Assembly: GCA_018340805.1 (NCBI GenBank)
Contig: JACMZG010001913.1
Location: 39,352,115 to 39,416,114, forward strand
DNA from: Microvelia longipes
Taxonomy: Eukaryota > Arthropoda > Insecta > Hemiptera > Veliidae
Direction: 5' to 3'
DNA length: 64,000 nucleotides
In this document: positions 11,620 to 24,296 of the stretch, in pieces
How the letters are laid out: every line of letters begins with the position of its first letter
Numbering within the stretch: the stretch's first letter is position 1
Position numbers and translations under genes: made by a program
Notes under the pieces: generated by a model
Seen by the model: only the letters and a program-made list of their open reading frames with translations
The model's database searches: none
What the model was told of the DNA's origin: nothing

Positions 11620-12344
11620 GTAAGGACTCCCTCCCCCTCCTTTGGCCCCCTTGAGATATAGGTTTGGGCCCTTTTAGGTCAACTCCTCCTCGAGCCTTTT
11701 TGGCTCAGTCCGCTACAGTAACCAAGGTTTGTTGAAATGTTGCAAAATAATGATTCAACGTTTAAAGTTAGTTTTAACTCACTAATATCACTTTTAACAC
11801 ATACTTTTATATTTTGACTCATTTTATTAAACCCATGTCAAATTTTCGATACAAAACATTTTAAGACATTATTTCCACATAAATTAGCCCGGAAAATAAA
11901 AAAAAATACGAATTTTAAAGGAGGTATTAAAATCATAACCTTACTTTCGAAACCCGGGTGGATTTTGAAAGTAACCTTTCTTGTGACATCAGATCTAATC
12001 TACTTAATCTTAACCTTCTATTACCTAATGAGTAATTACCAGTTAATCACATTGATTAGTTAATTAATTCTTTTTTTATTTTTCTTAATTTTTCTAAAAA
12101 GCTTCTAGTTTGATTCTTAGTTTATGAAATTTCTATTTTTTTTTAACTAACAATCCATTTATTTAATTTAAATACAATAGTTATAGTACATGCACATTAA
12201 TAATTTAAAAAACATACAATAATAATAATTTTGATTTCTAATTTTCTAGTAAATAAAACATTTCTGATAATACATTAATTAAAATAAATTAATAACACAT
12301 CTGACTATTTTAGTGAATTTTATCGTGTAATCATTTATTGAACA

Positions 12345-12451
12345 ATGAGTGATGGTGAAGATGCTGATATTAGCATAATCAGCGACACTGTTAATATTGT
12401 GGATAGTATTGCTGTAGCTGATAATGCACCCGTCCATTCTGATGAAAATAA
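12345..12451 (+). CDS. Candidate coding exon, acidic N-terminus MSDGEDADIS...
   Basis: An ATG in good context (GAACAATGAG) opens 35 codons reading MSDGEDADISIISDTVNIVD and then SIAVADNAPVHSDEN. The donor is strong (AATAA|GTAAGT, GT at 12452). Base composition and codon use look more coding-like than the flanking AT-rich DNA, and the acidic, Ser/Asp-rich peptide resembles a soluble N-terminal tail. It ends in phase 2 and, like the 38907 exon, would join in frame to the acceptor at 62363. It may be an alternative first exon of the ABC transporter or the first exon of another gene. I do not recognise the peptide. A possible acceptor (CTATTTTAG, ~12312) precedes it. Confidence 0.45.
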
Positions 12452-12452
12452 G

Positions 12453-13289
<837 letters not shown>

Positions 13290-13309
13290 CTACTGGGAAA
13301 ATGCGAATA

Positions 13310-13475
13310 AGATTAAGAATAAGATGAGCAAAGAGATTTCGAAGATTGACTACAACCTAAAGTAGGTGATTTCCATATTTTGAGACGAGCGACGCGAGTC
13401 CTGAGGTTTAGTGTAAAGCGAATTCGAAATGTTCCGAGGTACCCAGTACCCGATTTTCCTCTTCCCTACACGACC
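13310..13475 (+). mobile_element. 5S-like repeat family, 3' fragment
   Basis: It contains GACGAGCGACGCGAGTCC and ends TTCCGAGGTACCCAGTACCC, the usual end of the family. The 5S-like segment is absent. Confidence 0.6.
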
Positions 13476-13920
13476 AGTTAGCCATTTGCCCTTAAAAGAT
13501 GATGATGATACCTAATTGTTACAGTGTTCTTAATAAAGCCAATACCAGACACGTAAAGTACTTTCAATGTGTTACTTAATAAGTCAAATATTCTGACATA
13601 TTTCGGTCAGAACAAGTTTTTTAGTAACCTTAACCTGCACTAAGTGTCCTCCATTATAAATTCTAACTTAGAAGATTCTAACTTTTCTGTAAGATATCTG
13701 AGCGAGGAAACGCAAAATATTTTTACTATGCAACGATTGTTACTATAACATCAGCCACAGTTAGATTCAATGCAAGTTGGGTCAGCTTTAAAAGTAACTT
13801 TTTAAACTTATTACTTTCTTCTGCTTTCTAAAATAATTAGTACAACAACGGCATGATCTTAGTTACTTGTATTAAAAAATTATTTAAATTACTTTTTTTT
13901 ATAAATTAATATATGTAATC

Positions 13921-14135
13921 TCCCTGCCGGCCACCGGGAGGCGTGGGGACGCGAAGCGGCACAGGTCTATATCGCGGGGGATAATAGGAATGAATTTTAC
14001 TATCTGAGATCGAGCGAAGCGAGTTCAAGGAAGTGTTGCAGCATAAATTTAACGACTTGTGTATTCTGAAGACGAGCGAAGCGAGTAGGAAGCACGGAGA
14101 TGTGATGAGGAACGTTGTGAGGTACTTTGTACCTT
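13921..14135 (+). mobile_element. 5S-like repeat family fragment with a short GC island
   Basis: A GC-rich start (CTGCCGGCCACCGGGAGGCG) is followed by two copies of the CGAGCGAAGCGAG motif at about 14012 and 14073. The end resembles GAGGTACTTTGTACC. Confidence 0.5.
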
Positions 14136-14199
14136 ATTCTTTATAATCAATTGTTTACTCTCTTGAAAGGGGCAACCTGTAAATGTTATAAATACTTAT

Positions 14200-14764
14200 A
14201 GTCCAAGCCAGGCTTGGAAAACGCGACTTATTTTGTACTACTGCAAATCACATATTTTCTGAAAATATACCTTATGAAGGAAAAGCAGTCTGCCTATCCA
14301 CAGTGGAGCCCTTCATATGAATGCGCTCTCTCGTAATATTAGAAATTCCCACATATTCCAGTGATGACATTCGTTAAAAGGCCAATAAAAATACACAAAA
14401 AGCCAATATTTTGTTCAAAGAAATTCGCTGACACTGCATATGTAACCCATCTTTTTGGTGTTTTTGATAGAGTCATAAATTTAGTTGTAGTCAGTCATCC
14501 ATTTTTATGACTGAACACTTGTTTTATAGGACATTTTATCTGGTTTAAAAATTGTTGTCATTATGTTTTGCACTCGACCTACAGGGAACCACTTATTTCT
14601 AGAAAACTGAAATGTGTGATATTTCTAAATGTTGGGCAAGCGCAATCATTTGGAACCCTTCACTTTGGCAGGCTATGTTTTTGTTCATACTTGAAGGTAT
14701 ATTTCCAAAAAAATTGATTACAAGTAGTACAAATTGAGTCACATTAGGCCTGGCTTTTGGACTA
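14200..14764. mobile_element. Foldback element, family A (copy 1)
   Basis: The left end AGTCCAAGCCAGGC and the right end GCCTGGCTTTTGGACT are inverted. Homology between the arms continues inward, for example TTTTGTACTACT...TTTTCTGAAAATATACCTTA against its complement near 14690-14740. Related copies lie at 30294-30983 and 47710-48750. No coding frame. Confidence 0.8.
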
Positions 14765-14969
14765 ATATTATTATGGACGATTTGAGTACTTTGGGTAAAT
14801 AAATTATGTTTTATCTCAAGACGGTGTATAATGTTAAGTTTATTAACTGGTTTTTAGGGAGTAAAGAAGCACTTACTTTTCACTCCCTTTTAGTAAAAAG
14901 TAACTTTTTCTCCCTTGGGAGTAAAAAGTGTTTCCTATTATTGGGATATTATATTTACAAGCGAAGGTG

Positions 14970-15100
14970 GTCAGGTTACTTTTTCGATGTTTCAAAATTT
15001 AAGGTATAGGGCCCTTCTAGTAATAATATCTCTATGGTTTCAAAATTCAACCAATAGGGCCCCTCTAATAATATATATCTCAATATCTCTATGAAGTCCT
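14970..15100. repeat. Decayed ends of the CATAGAGATAT MITE family
   Basis: Two short blocks read GGGCCC(T/C)TCTA.TAATA..ATCTC and match the right end of the element at 31567-31880. Confidence 0.5.
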
Positions 15101-15524
15101 GAGAGGTAAGGGCTCTAAAATCCACCGTTGAATTAAAAAACAGATCATGAAATCCATCGCGTGACGTAATTCCATCCGGTGAGCTTGAGGTGAATCAAAA
15201 GACAAGCTTAATACATAACGAAGATCTCCAAGAGTTACAAAAGTTATAATATTAAAGTTATAAATGTACAAGTGTTATAAACAAGTTGACTGTTACGTGT
15301 AACGTCATATTTAGTTGCCTAAAGGCAATTTATTTTGAAAATAAGTATATTAATACGAAGTTAATAGCAATAGCAATGTTTCATCCTACTTTGATATTAA
15401 GGCAATACTAGATGTAGCCTGGAACATTATTCAAATAGTATTTGAACCTTAGTGTCACACGAGTTACAAACATAAGTCAACAAATTTTAAGCTAACACTA
15501 TCAAGTTTTAGACTTGTCCATTCG

Positions 15525-15835
15525 GCTAGTTCTTCTAGAACGTCTTCGAATCCCTACTTCTTAAGCAAGGAGGTCTTCCACTGACCCACAATGACGTTTG
15601 TAAAACACTCAGGTCGAAGAGGGAGAACCTATCCGAAGGACATTTCCTGCTAAAAACCCCCAGTAATACCAATCTGTGGATTTCCCCACTACCCGACATC
15701 AGGTTAGAAGGATACTCCAGTCTAGGCCGGGTGTTCGCTGTAAGCGTACCTCCTTTGTAGTCCCCGATTACACAGAATCTTCGTCCCTCCGAACTTATTA
15801 AAATACAATCGGTTAACCCGAGGTGCTTTTTCATA
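15525..15835 (-). other. GC-richer island with a 99-codon open frame, identity unknown
   Basis: The stretch stands out from its AT-rich neighbours and is open on the - strand from 15834 to 15535 (start MKKHLGLTDCILISS). The product shows no domain I know. It may be a fragment of a transposon or of structured RNA rather than a gene. Inside it, TCCCCACTACCCGACATC and TAGTCCCCGATTAC suggest conserved, possibly repeated sequence. Confidence 0.3.
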
Positions 15836-16880
15836 CATTTCTCTAGAAAAGTGATTTTGTTTTTGTGACTTTAAATCGATAAGGATTTTCAATATTTTGT
15901 GACGTCACGATACTTGATCTAAGGATTACATCACTACAGGTGTGTTAATACCCTTCTCTATTTATAACCTTATAAATACTTAATTTTTTTTATATATGAC
16001 TATCTATATCTTTTATTTACAGCTTAATAAAACAACATAAATACCAAGTTTTGAATTATCACGACGTTAAAATTATTTTTAAGTTAGATTAATCTACTAT
16101 TTATAATTATTATTAGATTATATGATGTACGTATATTATAATTAATATTCACAAATCATATTATCTGTTACTTAATGTTACCTCATATATTTCGTTATTT
16201 TTTGACTTACTATTTTTGTATTGGTAAATTCTAACTTTTCTCTGAACGAAGTTTTACGTTTTAGAAGCTGTTTAGTTTGTGGTCAGTTTGTAAAAGTCCC
16301 CAACCTTCTGATTTTGGACCCAAAAATTGATTACCCTGCGGCCCAATTCTTATACTTTATATACGTTCCTAGTATTTTATATTCAAGTAAGTTTGGCGGG
16401 CTTAGTATTTCGTTAAATTTTGAATTATAGGCATATAGCTATCATTATATATTTAATTTATATTCAGTTTATACAAAACAGTTATTACTGAGAAATGTAT
16501 TTCTTACTAGATTTAATATAATTGTCCTCAGGCGCTTATCTTGTTAGTGCACTAGACAAATTTTGTGAATTGGCGACCGCAAAGAGGTTAAATGTTGGCA
16601 GTGTTAGGCATATTTCTTCTGTATTGTAGATTCTTAGCCTTGTTTCTAAAGTTGGGTCCTGAACAGTCAGACCAGATCATGATTAAATTTATTCTATTTT
16701 AATTTTTAAGACGGGAAACGCAAAATTAGGATGGGGAGTGCCTTAATTTTTCCTTTTTCGTGAATACAGCTCTATAGGGGTCGTAGTAATATGAATTTAA
16801 TGAAAAGCGTAAGGTAACTATCAAATACTAGGGAAATATCCGACTTAATTATCGACATTGATACAAATTTAAACATGGTA
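15836..16880. other. No gene seen
   Basis: AT-rich DNA without a clear repeat. The short frame at 16221-16430 has no recognisable features. Confidence 0.45.
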
Positions 16881-16884
16881 AATC

Positions 16885-17200
16885 TAAAAAAGAAAAATCG
16901 GGTACGGGGTACCTCTGAAATTTTCCTCATCACATCGGATTCACTACGCTCATCCTCTCTACTTTGGGCACGCTTTGCTCGTCATCAGAATATAAAAGTT
17001 ATTAAATTTACGCTGCAACACATCTTCGTACTTATTTCGCTCGTCCTAAGATAGTAAATGCATCAAGGGGTTAAAAATCGCTGATTTACAGCAAAAAAAT
17101 GGGTCCAGGATATCTTTGAACTTTTCATCGTCTTATCAGATATTCTAGATTAGTCCCCAGAATATAAGAATTATCGGGTACGTGGATCCTCAGAATTTTT
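16885..17200 (-). mobile_element. 5S-like repeat family, 3' fragments
   Basis: Read on the - strand the block ends GAGGTACCCCGTACCCGATT (complement of 16895-16915). It contains decayed CGAGCGAAGCGAG motifs at about 16977 and 17036. A second, shorter fragment follows at about 17100-17190. Confidence 0.55.
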
Positions 17201-18180
17201 TGTTTTTCAAGCGAATTTCCGAAGATAAAATGAGCGTATTTATAAATTGGCTTTTCTTGTCCTTAAGAACAATGTCAGATTTATAATTTAGTACTCTTAG
17301 GATACAATCTTTTCGCCTTGAGGAAAGATAGGTTTTATTACTTTCAGCGATAAATCGTCCTAGTACTGACATCGCACCTTGCTGCTCAACAGTAACATGA
17401 TCGGACATAAACCGTAGTTTTGCTAGTCGTCAAACTTAGTATACCCATTTATTGCATTAAGAGATGCGCTAGTGTCAAATTTCAGAAAATGTTTACATGA
17501 TAAATTTCGAGTCGATCCGATAATTTTCTCGTTTAAGCATTCTGCATTCATAAATATCAGTTTATGACGTCATACAAAAATATTTTCCGGACGGCACTAC
17601 TAAATCTTAAAATTGATTTTTAATCTAATTTTCAAGCCTCTAGCTTGAACTCTGGTAGCTTCAATGATACAAGAAATCCTTGGTAAAAACCACTCCGGAG
17701 GTACTGCGGACACCTGCATGGAATAATTCGTTTAAAATACATGTTTTTTACTTTTTTTGCAAACACTGTTATTAATTTTTTATGTAAATAAGAGGCATTA
17801 AGAACCATTATATTAATATTGTGGTTCTTATATCATCGGACTCGCATGGCTCGACCTGTTTAATATTTCCTGAATATTATAAGTCCTGAATTTAAGACAC
17901 TTGTAAGAGTACTCGACTATTGTACTTAATAGTACTTGTCCTACACTGTAAAATATCAATTTCCCTTCCAATCTTTCTGGAAGGGAAACGAAAAATGGAA
18001 CACGATAGTGGCGAGACATGAACTATAGATAATTATTTGTAATATCGAGGTACGCACTCGTGCCAACTTTTAACTCAATTAGACGGTTATTTTTAAATTA
18101 TGCACTTAATTTAATAACAATTTACATATGAGAATTATAATTCAAATCAAAAAACGTGTTTGATAGTTACCGTGATTTAA
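17201..18180. other. No gene seen
   Basis: Mixed AT-rich sequence. Short frames on the - strand at 17190-17408 and 17828-18019 show no recognisable features. Confidence 0.4.
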
Positions 18181-18219
18181 AATGCCGGAGGAAACAATGT
18201 ACATATATACATATAAATA

Positions 18220-18221
18220 TA

Positions 18222-18288
<67 letters not shown>

Positions 18289-18291
18289 TAT

Positions 18292-18326
<35 letters not shown>

Positions 18327-18330
18327 ATAC
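18220..18330. repeat. (AT)n/(GT)n microsatellite
   Basis: Alternating AT with a (GT) run at about 18309-18327. The long - strand frame across it is an artefact. Confidence 0.95.
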
Positions 18331-18409
18331 TAAATATAAAGAATTAAGATAGGAAACACTAAGAAAATACTTAGAAAATACTTTCTTCGTCCGACAGAAG
18401 GGACTGAAG

Positions 18410-18411
<2 letters not shown>
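18327..18411 (-). mobile_element. Penelope-like 3' tail, inverted and partly deleted (copy 3)
   Basis: On the - strand it reads CTTCTGTCGGACGAAGAAAG, then GTATTTTCTTAGTGTTTCCT and ATCTTAATTC. This matches the tail at 1040-1115 with about 25 bases missing in the middle, including the second half of the hammerhead-like core. AT microsatellites lie on both sides, as in the other copies. Confidence 0.75.

Positions 18412-18412
<1 letters not shown>

Positions 18413-18441
<29 letters not shown>
18413..18441. repeat. (AT)n microsatellite
   Basis: Short alternating AT run beside the inverted Penelope tail. Confidence 0.9.
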
Positions 18442-18444
<3 letters not shown>

Positions 18445-19120
18445 GTACGTACTATGTGATTTTATTCTATCAAAGGAAACTGGCCAATACATTTTAATGA
18501 TTAGCAACAGTGTTGTAAATAAGGGGGAAAATGTTGTATTAGGCTGACTTAGATAGCATGAGCATTGATGGTAGCTATTAGGATAAGTGTAACAACTTCT
18601 TATTATTAAGTATAAACCCAAAACGTTGGGATTGTAAAGTGGAAAAAAAATTCCAAAGAAACTCACACCCCTGTGGTACTGTAGCGGCAGAATGGTTATT
18701 TGTGGGGATTGTCAGGCTTTTCAGGTTTTGTTTGGTATTGTTGTGTGCATGTTTCCAATAAACTATACATGAGTTTTATTACTTAAGTTTTAGAAAAATT
18801 GTTGGGGTAAATATAAAAATTCCTACGAGTTAACAGAAAATCACTCTGTTACTATTTTATAATCCCTTACTTGGGCTCCACCCAGGTAAAATTCTGCATT
18901 GACCTTATAGATGAGGTCATCAGTTTATTCAAACTTAAATAAAATTGTAAAGGGATTAGGATTTGGATTTATTCTGACACCTCCTGACAGTATTTTTATT
19001 AGTAACTGGAATTATTTGTATTAATCCGACTGAGTGGTTTATCCTACCATTGATAAAGACTTCCTTAATATATAAACGTTTGCTGTTAGCTCCTCACAAA
19101 CTTTTGCTATTTCTACTTAA
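18442..19120. other. No gene seen; part repeated at 29690-29890
   Basis: Words around 18840-18960 (TTACCTGGGTGGAG complement, TGATGACCTCATCTATAAGG complement) recur inverted at about 29690-29890. This stretch is therefore part of a dispersed repeat. Confidence 0.5.
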
Positions 19121-19189
19121 GAGTTGGAAAATAAAAACATTGGTTTCTCGCTAATCGCAATGCTTTGTAATCGTTTCATGTATACCTGT

Positions 19190-19790
19190 CCATCAAAAAA
19201 TGATCAATAACATGCTTCTGACTCGCTTCGCTCGTCCTCAGAATAAAAAATATCAGTTTGAATCCCAGCAGTTACTCACCTGTCTCCTGCCCAGCTCGAT
19301 TCAGCTTAACGCTCTTAAGAAACGACAAAAACAGCCGAATGATAATCTGTACCCCGTGTGATGGAGAAGTTTTCCTCTCCAAATCGGACTCGCTTCGCTC
19401 GTCCTAAGAAAATTTAAGTCCGCAAACTTATATACTGCATAAAATCTTTGGAGACTTCCTTTACTCGTCCTCAAATAATACTTACATTAGTTTTATTCTT
19501 TGCGGTCACCCACCCGGGGCATTAATCTTGCTGGACGTGCTCAACTTTCATGATCCAATATTATCTATATTAATACTTGTCTTGTTGAATGAAACTAAAT
19601 ACACCTATTTATTACAATAAGGGATATACTTGTGCTAAATTTCAACTCAATTGGATTATTTTGAGATTTTTTAAAAACATATACAAGTCATTTGATAAAA
19701 ATTAAACTTATGCTTATAATGAGATGAAACTTGACACATATGTTGGTCTTATACATAGCTACATGCTCTCTAACAGCATCATATCATATA
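19190..19790 (-). mobile_element. 5S-like repeat family member, long copy
   Basis: On the - strand the order is: leader (TATGTATAAGACCAACATATG), the ACTTGTATATG-type block, a 5S-like segment (19501-19557, GGATCATGAAAGTTGAGCAC on -), then CGAGCGAAGCGAG motifs at about 19388 and 19225. The order matches the + strand copies. Confidence 0.7.
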
Positions 19791-20139
19791 CATATGATAT
19801 GTATATTTATGTTTTTTTATGTGTATGTATACTTTTTTACAAAAACCTAACAATTGGAAAACCATTGAATTGAGTATAAATTTGGCATCTGGCATAATAA
19901 ACAAGATTACGGATTTAAATAGATACTATATGGTCTGTTTTTGTCGTTTCTCTAGTGCGTTTAGCTTTAACTTAAGCAGGAGGTGGATACGTGGCATTTG
20001 AGATTTAAACTAATATTTCCTATATTCTGAGGGCGAGAGGAGCGAGTACGAATTAATACTAATTAATAAATATTAATTTATTAATTTAATTCTAAATAAT
20101 AAGTACTGTTATACTTACAGAATAGAACGTTTATATCGC

Positions 20140-20290
20140 AAAACAATGTGCGGATAGACCACGTTGAATGATTTATAATAACCTTAACGTCATCTTAGAG
20201 TAGGTTACAATGAGGTTACACAGAGCCTCTAAAATATAATTTATGCCTCTCAATGCAATGACATAGTGTATGCCTCCTTTAGTTATATAT
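20140..20290 (-). repeat. Fragment of the CATAGAGATAT MITE family
   Basis: TTATAATAACCTTAACGTCATCTTAGAG and the following AATGAGGTTACACAGAGCC are the inverse of the interior of 31567-31880. Confidence 0.55.
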
Positions 20291-20463
20291 ATCTATGCAT
20301 TAGAATTAATAATTTGTTTTGTATCTAGTTAAATTTGTTATGCTACTTAATATGAGATGCTAGGGGGTATACGATTCCAAGTTTTTTCTTAAGTTTATTG
20401 CTCCTAACAATATTTTTACAAAAACGGTAAAATTTAAGGTTAACATTTTCGTCCGAAGAAAAG

Positions 20464-20795
20464 TCGGCACTCATTTACTTTAGTGCCCACCCCCTTAACA
20501 TCATTGTTGGGGGGGGGGCACTGAAGTAAATTAGTTTTATATTAACAACTAATTTACTTAAGTGCCCCCATCAATAAATATCTCTTGTAGTCTTTCCCTA
20601 TATTCTCACCCCAATTAAAACCCCCATGCTTTTTACATCCCCAGGTAAGATTGTAAAATTGTAAAATAATATATTTTGTAGTTTTCCAAATTTGATGCGT
20701 TTATACCTGGGGGAACCAAAATACATTAGATATCAGTGTTATTTTCTTTACTTTAGATCCCACTATAGGAGGGCACTAAAGTAAATGAGTGCCGA
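20464..20795. mobile_element. MITE with perfect 25-bp terminal inverted repeats
   Basis: Ends TCGGCACTCATTTACTTTAG... and its exact complement bound a 332-bp non-coding element. A second, weaker inverted pair (AAGTAAATTAGTT/AACTAATTTACTT) lies just inside the left end. AAAG is present on both outer sides and could be a target duplication. Confidence 0.88.
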
Positions 20796-20799
20796 AAAG

Positions 20800-20950
20800 G
20801 CAGTATTTGCGTTTTTGGTGCGCAGTATCGAATAAAACTGGTCCGAAGTCGATAGGGACTACTCTAAGCTGACCGAAATGTCGAAAAAACAGAAAAGCTA
20901 TAAAGGTCGTTATAAGGCTTACTTAATATTTTACTTTTCCAAAAAAATGC
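20800..20950 (+). repeat. Repeat with GGTCCGAAGTCGATA motif
   Basis: AAAACTGGTCCGAAGTCGATA and the following CGAAAAAAC match a family also present at about 33600-33860 (inverted) and 39700-40080. Confidence 0.65.
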
Positions 20951-21780
20951 GCTAAAACTTAGCAAAATTGGGCTTCATGTAATCTCAAAGAATACTAGCC
21001 GTGTAATGTATTATCTATAAGAGAAATATGCCCATTTTCTTTGAAAATTGGGAAAAATTAAATAAGTTGTGACACTACTGCTCAGGTTAGTAAACAAATA
21101 CCGAAAACTTAAACGAAAATTGAATAAATAAGCAAGGAAGCTTTAGAAGTGAATTTGCCTGGCTTTTGGACCTGAATAATATGTATGTTAAAATATGGTG
21201 TGTTGTTCAAAGATGCTATATATTAGATAGGCTTCATTGTCTAGAGAGACAGTAATTAAACTATATTGTCATCTTAACTAAGTGAATGTTTCATGCTAAA
21301 TTTAGACGACACTTTCACTCGTAGCACTCACTTTAACACATATGCACTAACTCACTCACACAGACTCCTACATTGTTTTATATTAGACTAATCGAATACG
21401 GCCATAGTATTCTCATACTCTTATTACAGTTAATTATGGTATTAACTATGGCTTGACTAGCTGAGTGACGACTGTCAGTCTAGAGAATGGACATATCGAA
21501 GATATTGGTATTATTTGCTTGTACTCATTAATGTGAAATAATTACCACCATTTCAATACAAATTAAAAGCAACAAGTTTGGTTTATAAAGGTGAAATAAA
21601 AATCTATAATGTTTTGAGTTATGCGTGACAAACATGATGACAGCAATTAAGCTTGTCCTCCCTTCCTTACGTGTGAAACTAATAGTCCCCGTAGATTTCT
21701 TGTTTGTTAGGAAATGAGTCTAGTTTTATAGGTGATTGTCCATTTCAGAATAGAAAAGCCTATTTCACGTTTGACCTTAC
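20951..21780. other. No gene seen
   Basis: AT-rich sequence with no repeat or exon that I can support. Confidence 0.4.
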
Positions 21781-21787
21781 CTGCCGT

Positions 21788-22200
21788 CATATGTTACGTT
21801 GTTTGACCTCTTTTAGGACCATGTTACGTTGCTTGACCTCTTTTAGGACCATGTTACGCTGTTTGACCTCTTTTAGGACCATTTTACGTTGCTTGACCTC
21901 TTTTAGGACATGTTACGCTGTTTGACCTCTTTTAGACCATGTTACGTTGCTTGACCTCTTTTAGGACCATGTTACGTTTGACCTCTTTTAGCCATGTTTA
22001 CGTTGCTTGACCTCTTTAGACCATGTTACGTTGCTTGAACCTCTTTTCGACCATGTTCGTTGCTTGACCTCTTTAGGACCATGTACTTGCTTGACCTCTT
22101 TTAGGACCATGTTACGCTTGACCTCTTTTAGGACCATGTTACGTTGACCTTTTAGGACCATTTTACGTTGCTTGACCTCTTTTAGGACTATGTTACGCTA
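21788..22200 (+). repeat. Minisatellite, ~30-bp unit
   Basis: About 14 units contain ATGTTACGTTGCTTGACCTC and TTTTAGGACC. Units in the middle carry small deletions. A decayed extension runs to about 22310. The 73-codon frame in it only translates the repeat. Confidence 0.95.
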
Positions 22201-22319
22201 TTTAAACTTTTCTGAGACCAACTAGGTCTCTAAACTACGATAGTTGTCTTTTTCTGAGACCATGTTATGTTGATTGACCTAAACCATTTTACGTTAGTCG
22301 ACCTTCTCTTATTCTAGTT

Positions 22320-23050
22320 ATGTGTTAGCTTATCTAGAGGCCATATTGCCAAAAACTGGGTTATCAATATCAGGATTTTTAATTTTATCGTTTGAAAAAG
22401 GAGGTTTAGCTATTAGCGGAAAAAGAAATAATATTAAAAATTGTTTTTATTTTTAAAAAAATGCAGTCTTTAAAAATAAGCATATAATAATACTGTTGTA
22501 ATTATATTACATATACAAGTTGATGTTACATTTTATGATAAAAACCTTTGTAAGTGTAATGTTCAAAGAAATATTCCCTAAAAGTGCCTGGGCTAAGTGG
22601 ATTGACCTTAGTTAGCCTAGAACTAAATGTGTCTAGGGCTAAGAGTTTAGTACTGGAAGTGCCTAGGTAAGTGGTTTTACCTTGGTATGCCTAGGACTTC
22701 ACCCAAAGCTGCTGTATAGTACTGAAAATATTGCGTCATTGGATTTCATTCAATGTTACGTAAAATGCATTATTTTAATTATTGGATTCTATTTACTGTT
22801 GGGAAAACTCTCTATCTTAGGTAATGGATTCGATTTACAGTTAAAAAATTATTGGAATCTATTTGCAGTCCGAAAAATTATTTAAAAGTCTTGTTATTTA
22901 TATACATGATGTAATTATTATAAGTTTAATTGTTTAAAAGAAGTTTATTTTGATTGCGTATGTATAGGTCCGGTAAATTTCGGTCTGGTCCGTGTTTTAG
23001 AAACTCCCCGAAATATGGATTTGCTTTTAGTTGGAAGGCATAGATCCCCT
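22320..23050. other. No gene seen; short GCCTAG(G/A) repeats
   Basis: Around 22585-22690 the words GTGCCTGGGCTAAGTGG, TGTCTAGGGCTAAG and GTGCCTAGGTAAGTGG form a short degenerate repeat. The rest shows nothing clear. Confidence 0.4.
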
Positions 23051-23074
23051 AACTCTTCTCTATATGCAATCAAA

Positions 23075-23400
23075 CCTAAATAATAATAATAATAATATAA
23101 TAATAATAAAAATGATAATAAATAAAAAATAGTAATAATATTAATAATAATAAAGTAATAAGTGGAATACATAATGAACATGATACATGATAATGCATAG
23201 TATACAAATACAGTAATACGTATAATACAATAATATAATAATGCAATAATATATTATAATGTTACATAATGCATAATGTATGTATGTATGTAAATGTAGT
23301 TTTGTGATATTGTAATATAATGTATTAATTGTAATAATAAATGTATATGATCTCTTGTAAATAAGAATGTACTGCATGATCTATGTATGTAAAAATGTAA
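23075..23400. repeat. AT-rich simple-sequence tract (AATAAT and TATG words)
   Basis: Long runs of AATAATA and of TAATGCATAATG/ATGTATGTATG. Frames on the - strand here are low-complexity artefacts. Confidence 0.85.
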
Positions 23401-23478
23401 AAAAAATAATGTACGACCTGAATGGCAAAATTAAGACAATAACATTGTTAAATCTGTATTATAAAATTTATGAATCCA

Positions 23479-23509
23479 AGCGCCTGTAGTACTATGTGGA
23501 GCAGGCGCT
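23479..23509. repeat. Hairpin AGCGCCTG...CAGGCGCT before AATAAA
   Basis: A perfect 8-bp GC-rich stem with a 15-base loop lies a few bases before AAATAAATG. A stem near a polyadenylation-like signal could be the 3' end of a retroelement or transcript, but nothing upstream confirms this. Confidence 0.6.
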
Positions 23510-23529
23510 CTAAATAAATGTATATATAA

Positions 23530-24296
23530 AACCAAACCTATGAGGTTCTCTTTCAAATGAAACTTAGCTAAGGATCTTAGCTCTAGCAGCAAGAAACCAA
23601 TGATTGCGTGATAACAAAATTAGGTATATTTCCTGGTTTCTAAATATCATGAGTATTTAAGTTATTTTTAAACTATTTTATATATTAGGATTTTTATATA
23701 AATTTTGATAATCGGACTTATATGTCAAGCAATAATGTAATCAAATGTTTTACTCTCCGAAAATACTTATTAGTTAATAATAATAAGTTATTATTAATAA
23801 TAACCTTTAAATGTTAGTAGCTGCAAAAGTATCAACATTACGATGTATGTGTTAGTCATGTACATTCACAATTAGGCTCTGAGTATTAGATATTGTAAGC
23901 ATAAGCTATTCTTTTCATTTACTAGGATTCTATATTGAATATTTTTTTGCGAGAGAAGGTTTAAAAGACAGGATAATAGAAGTGTGGTATTAAATACCTC
24001 TGGCAAAGGCTTGTGAGGTCGAAACCGACGCGAGATGATTCGACTGTCTTGCAATGGGCTATTATTATGTTTACTAATGTTAACCTTGACTTCAGCTTTA
24101 ATATCTAGCATGCATAGTGCACTTATACCCTGTCTTACTGGATAGTCACGTGACTCGTGACGACACATAGTATTTATTAGATATTGTCTTGACTGACGTC
24201 ACAGAGTCACTGGCAAGTTGTTTGGTTGGTAACGCAAGCAATTATTATCAAACGAAAGGGTTATTTAAATGTCTTTAACCTAATAAACCGATTTTA
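23530..24296. other. No gene seen
   Basis: AT-rich sequence. The 98-codon frame at 23872-24168 (-) has no recognisable features. Confidence 0.4.

Larger units (their letters stand above)
10842..11714. mobile_element. Non-autonomous DNA element with ends AGCGGACTG...CAGTCCGCT
   Basis: The ends AGCGGACTGGCC and GGCTCAGTCCGCT are inverted. The interior has many GGGCC/GGCCC words and no long frame. A related copy in the opposite orientation lies at 49750-50710 (shared words include CTCTAAGGTAGGGCC and its complement). A tRNA-derived SINE is inserted in this copy. Confidence 0.75.

Noticed and set aside
18142..18666. 174-codon frame on the - strand
   Set aside because: It crosses two AT/GT microsatellites and an inverted Penelope tail; no domain.
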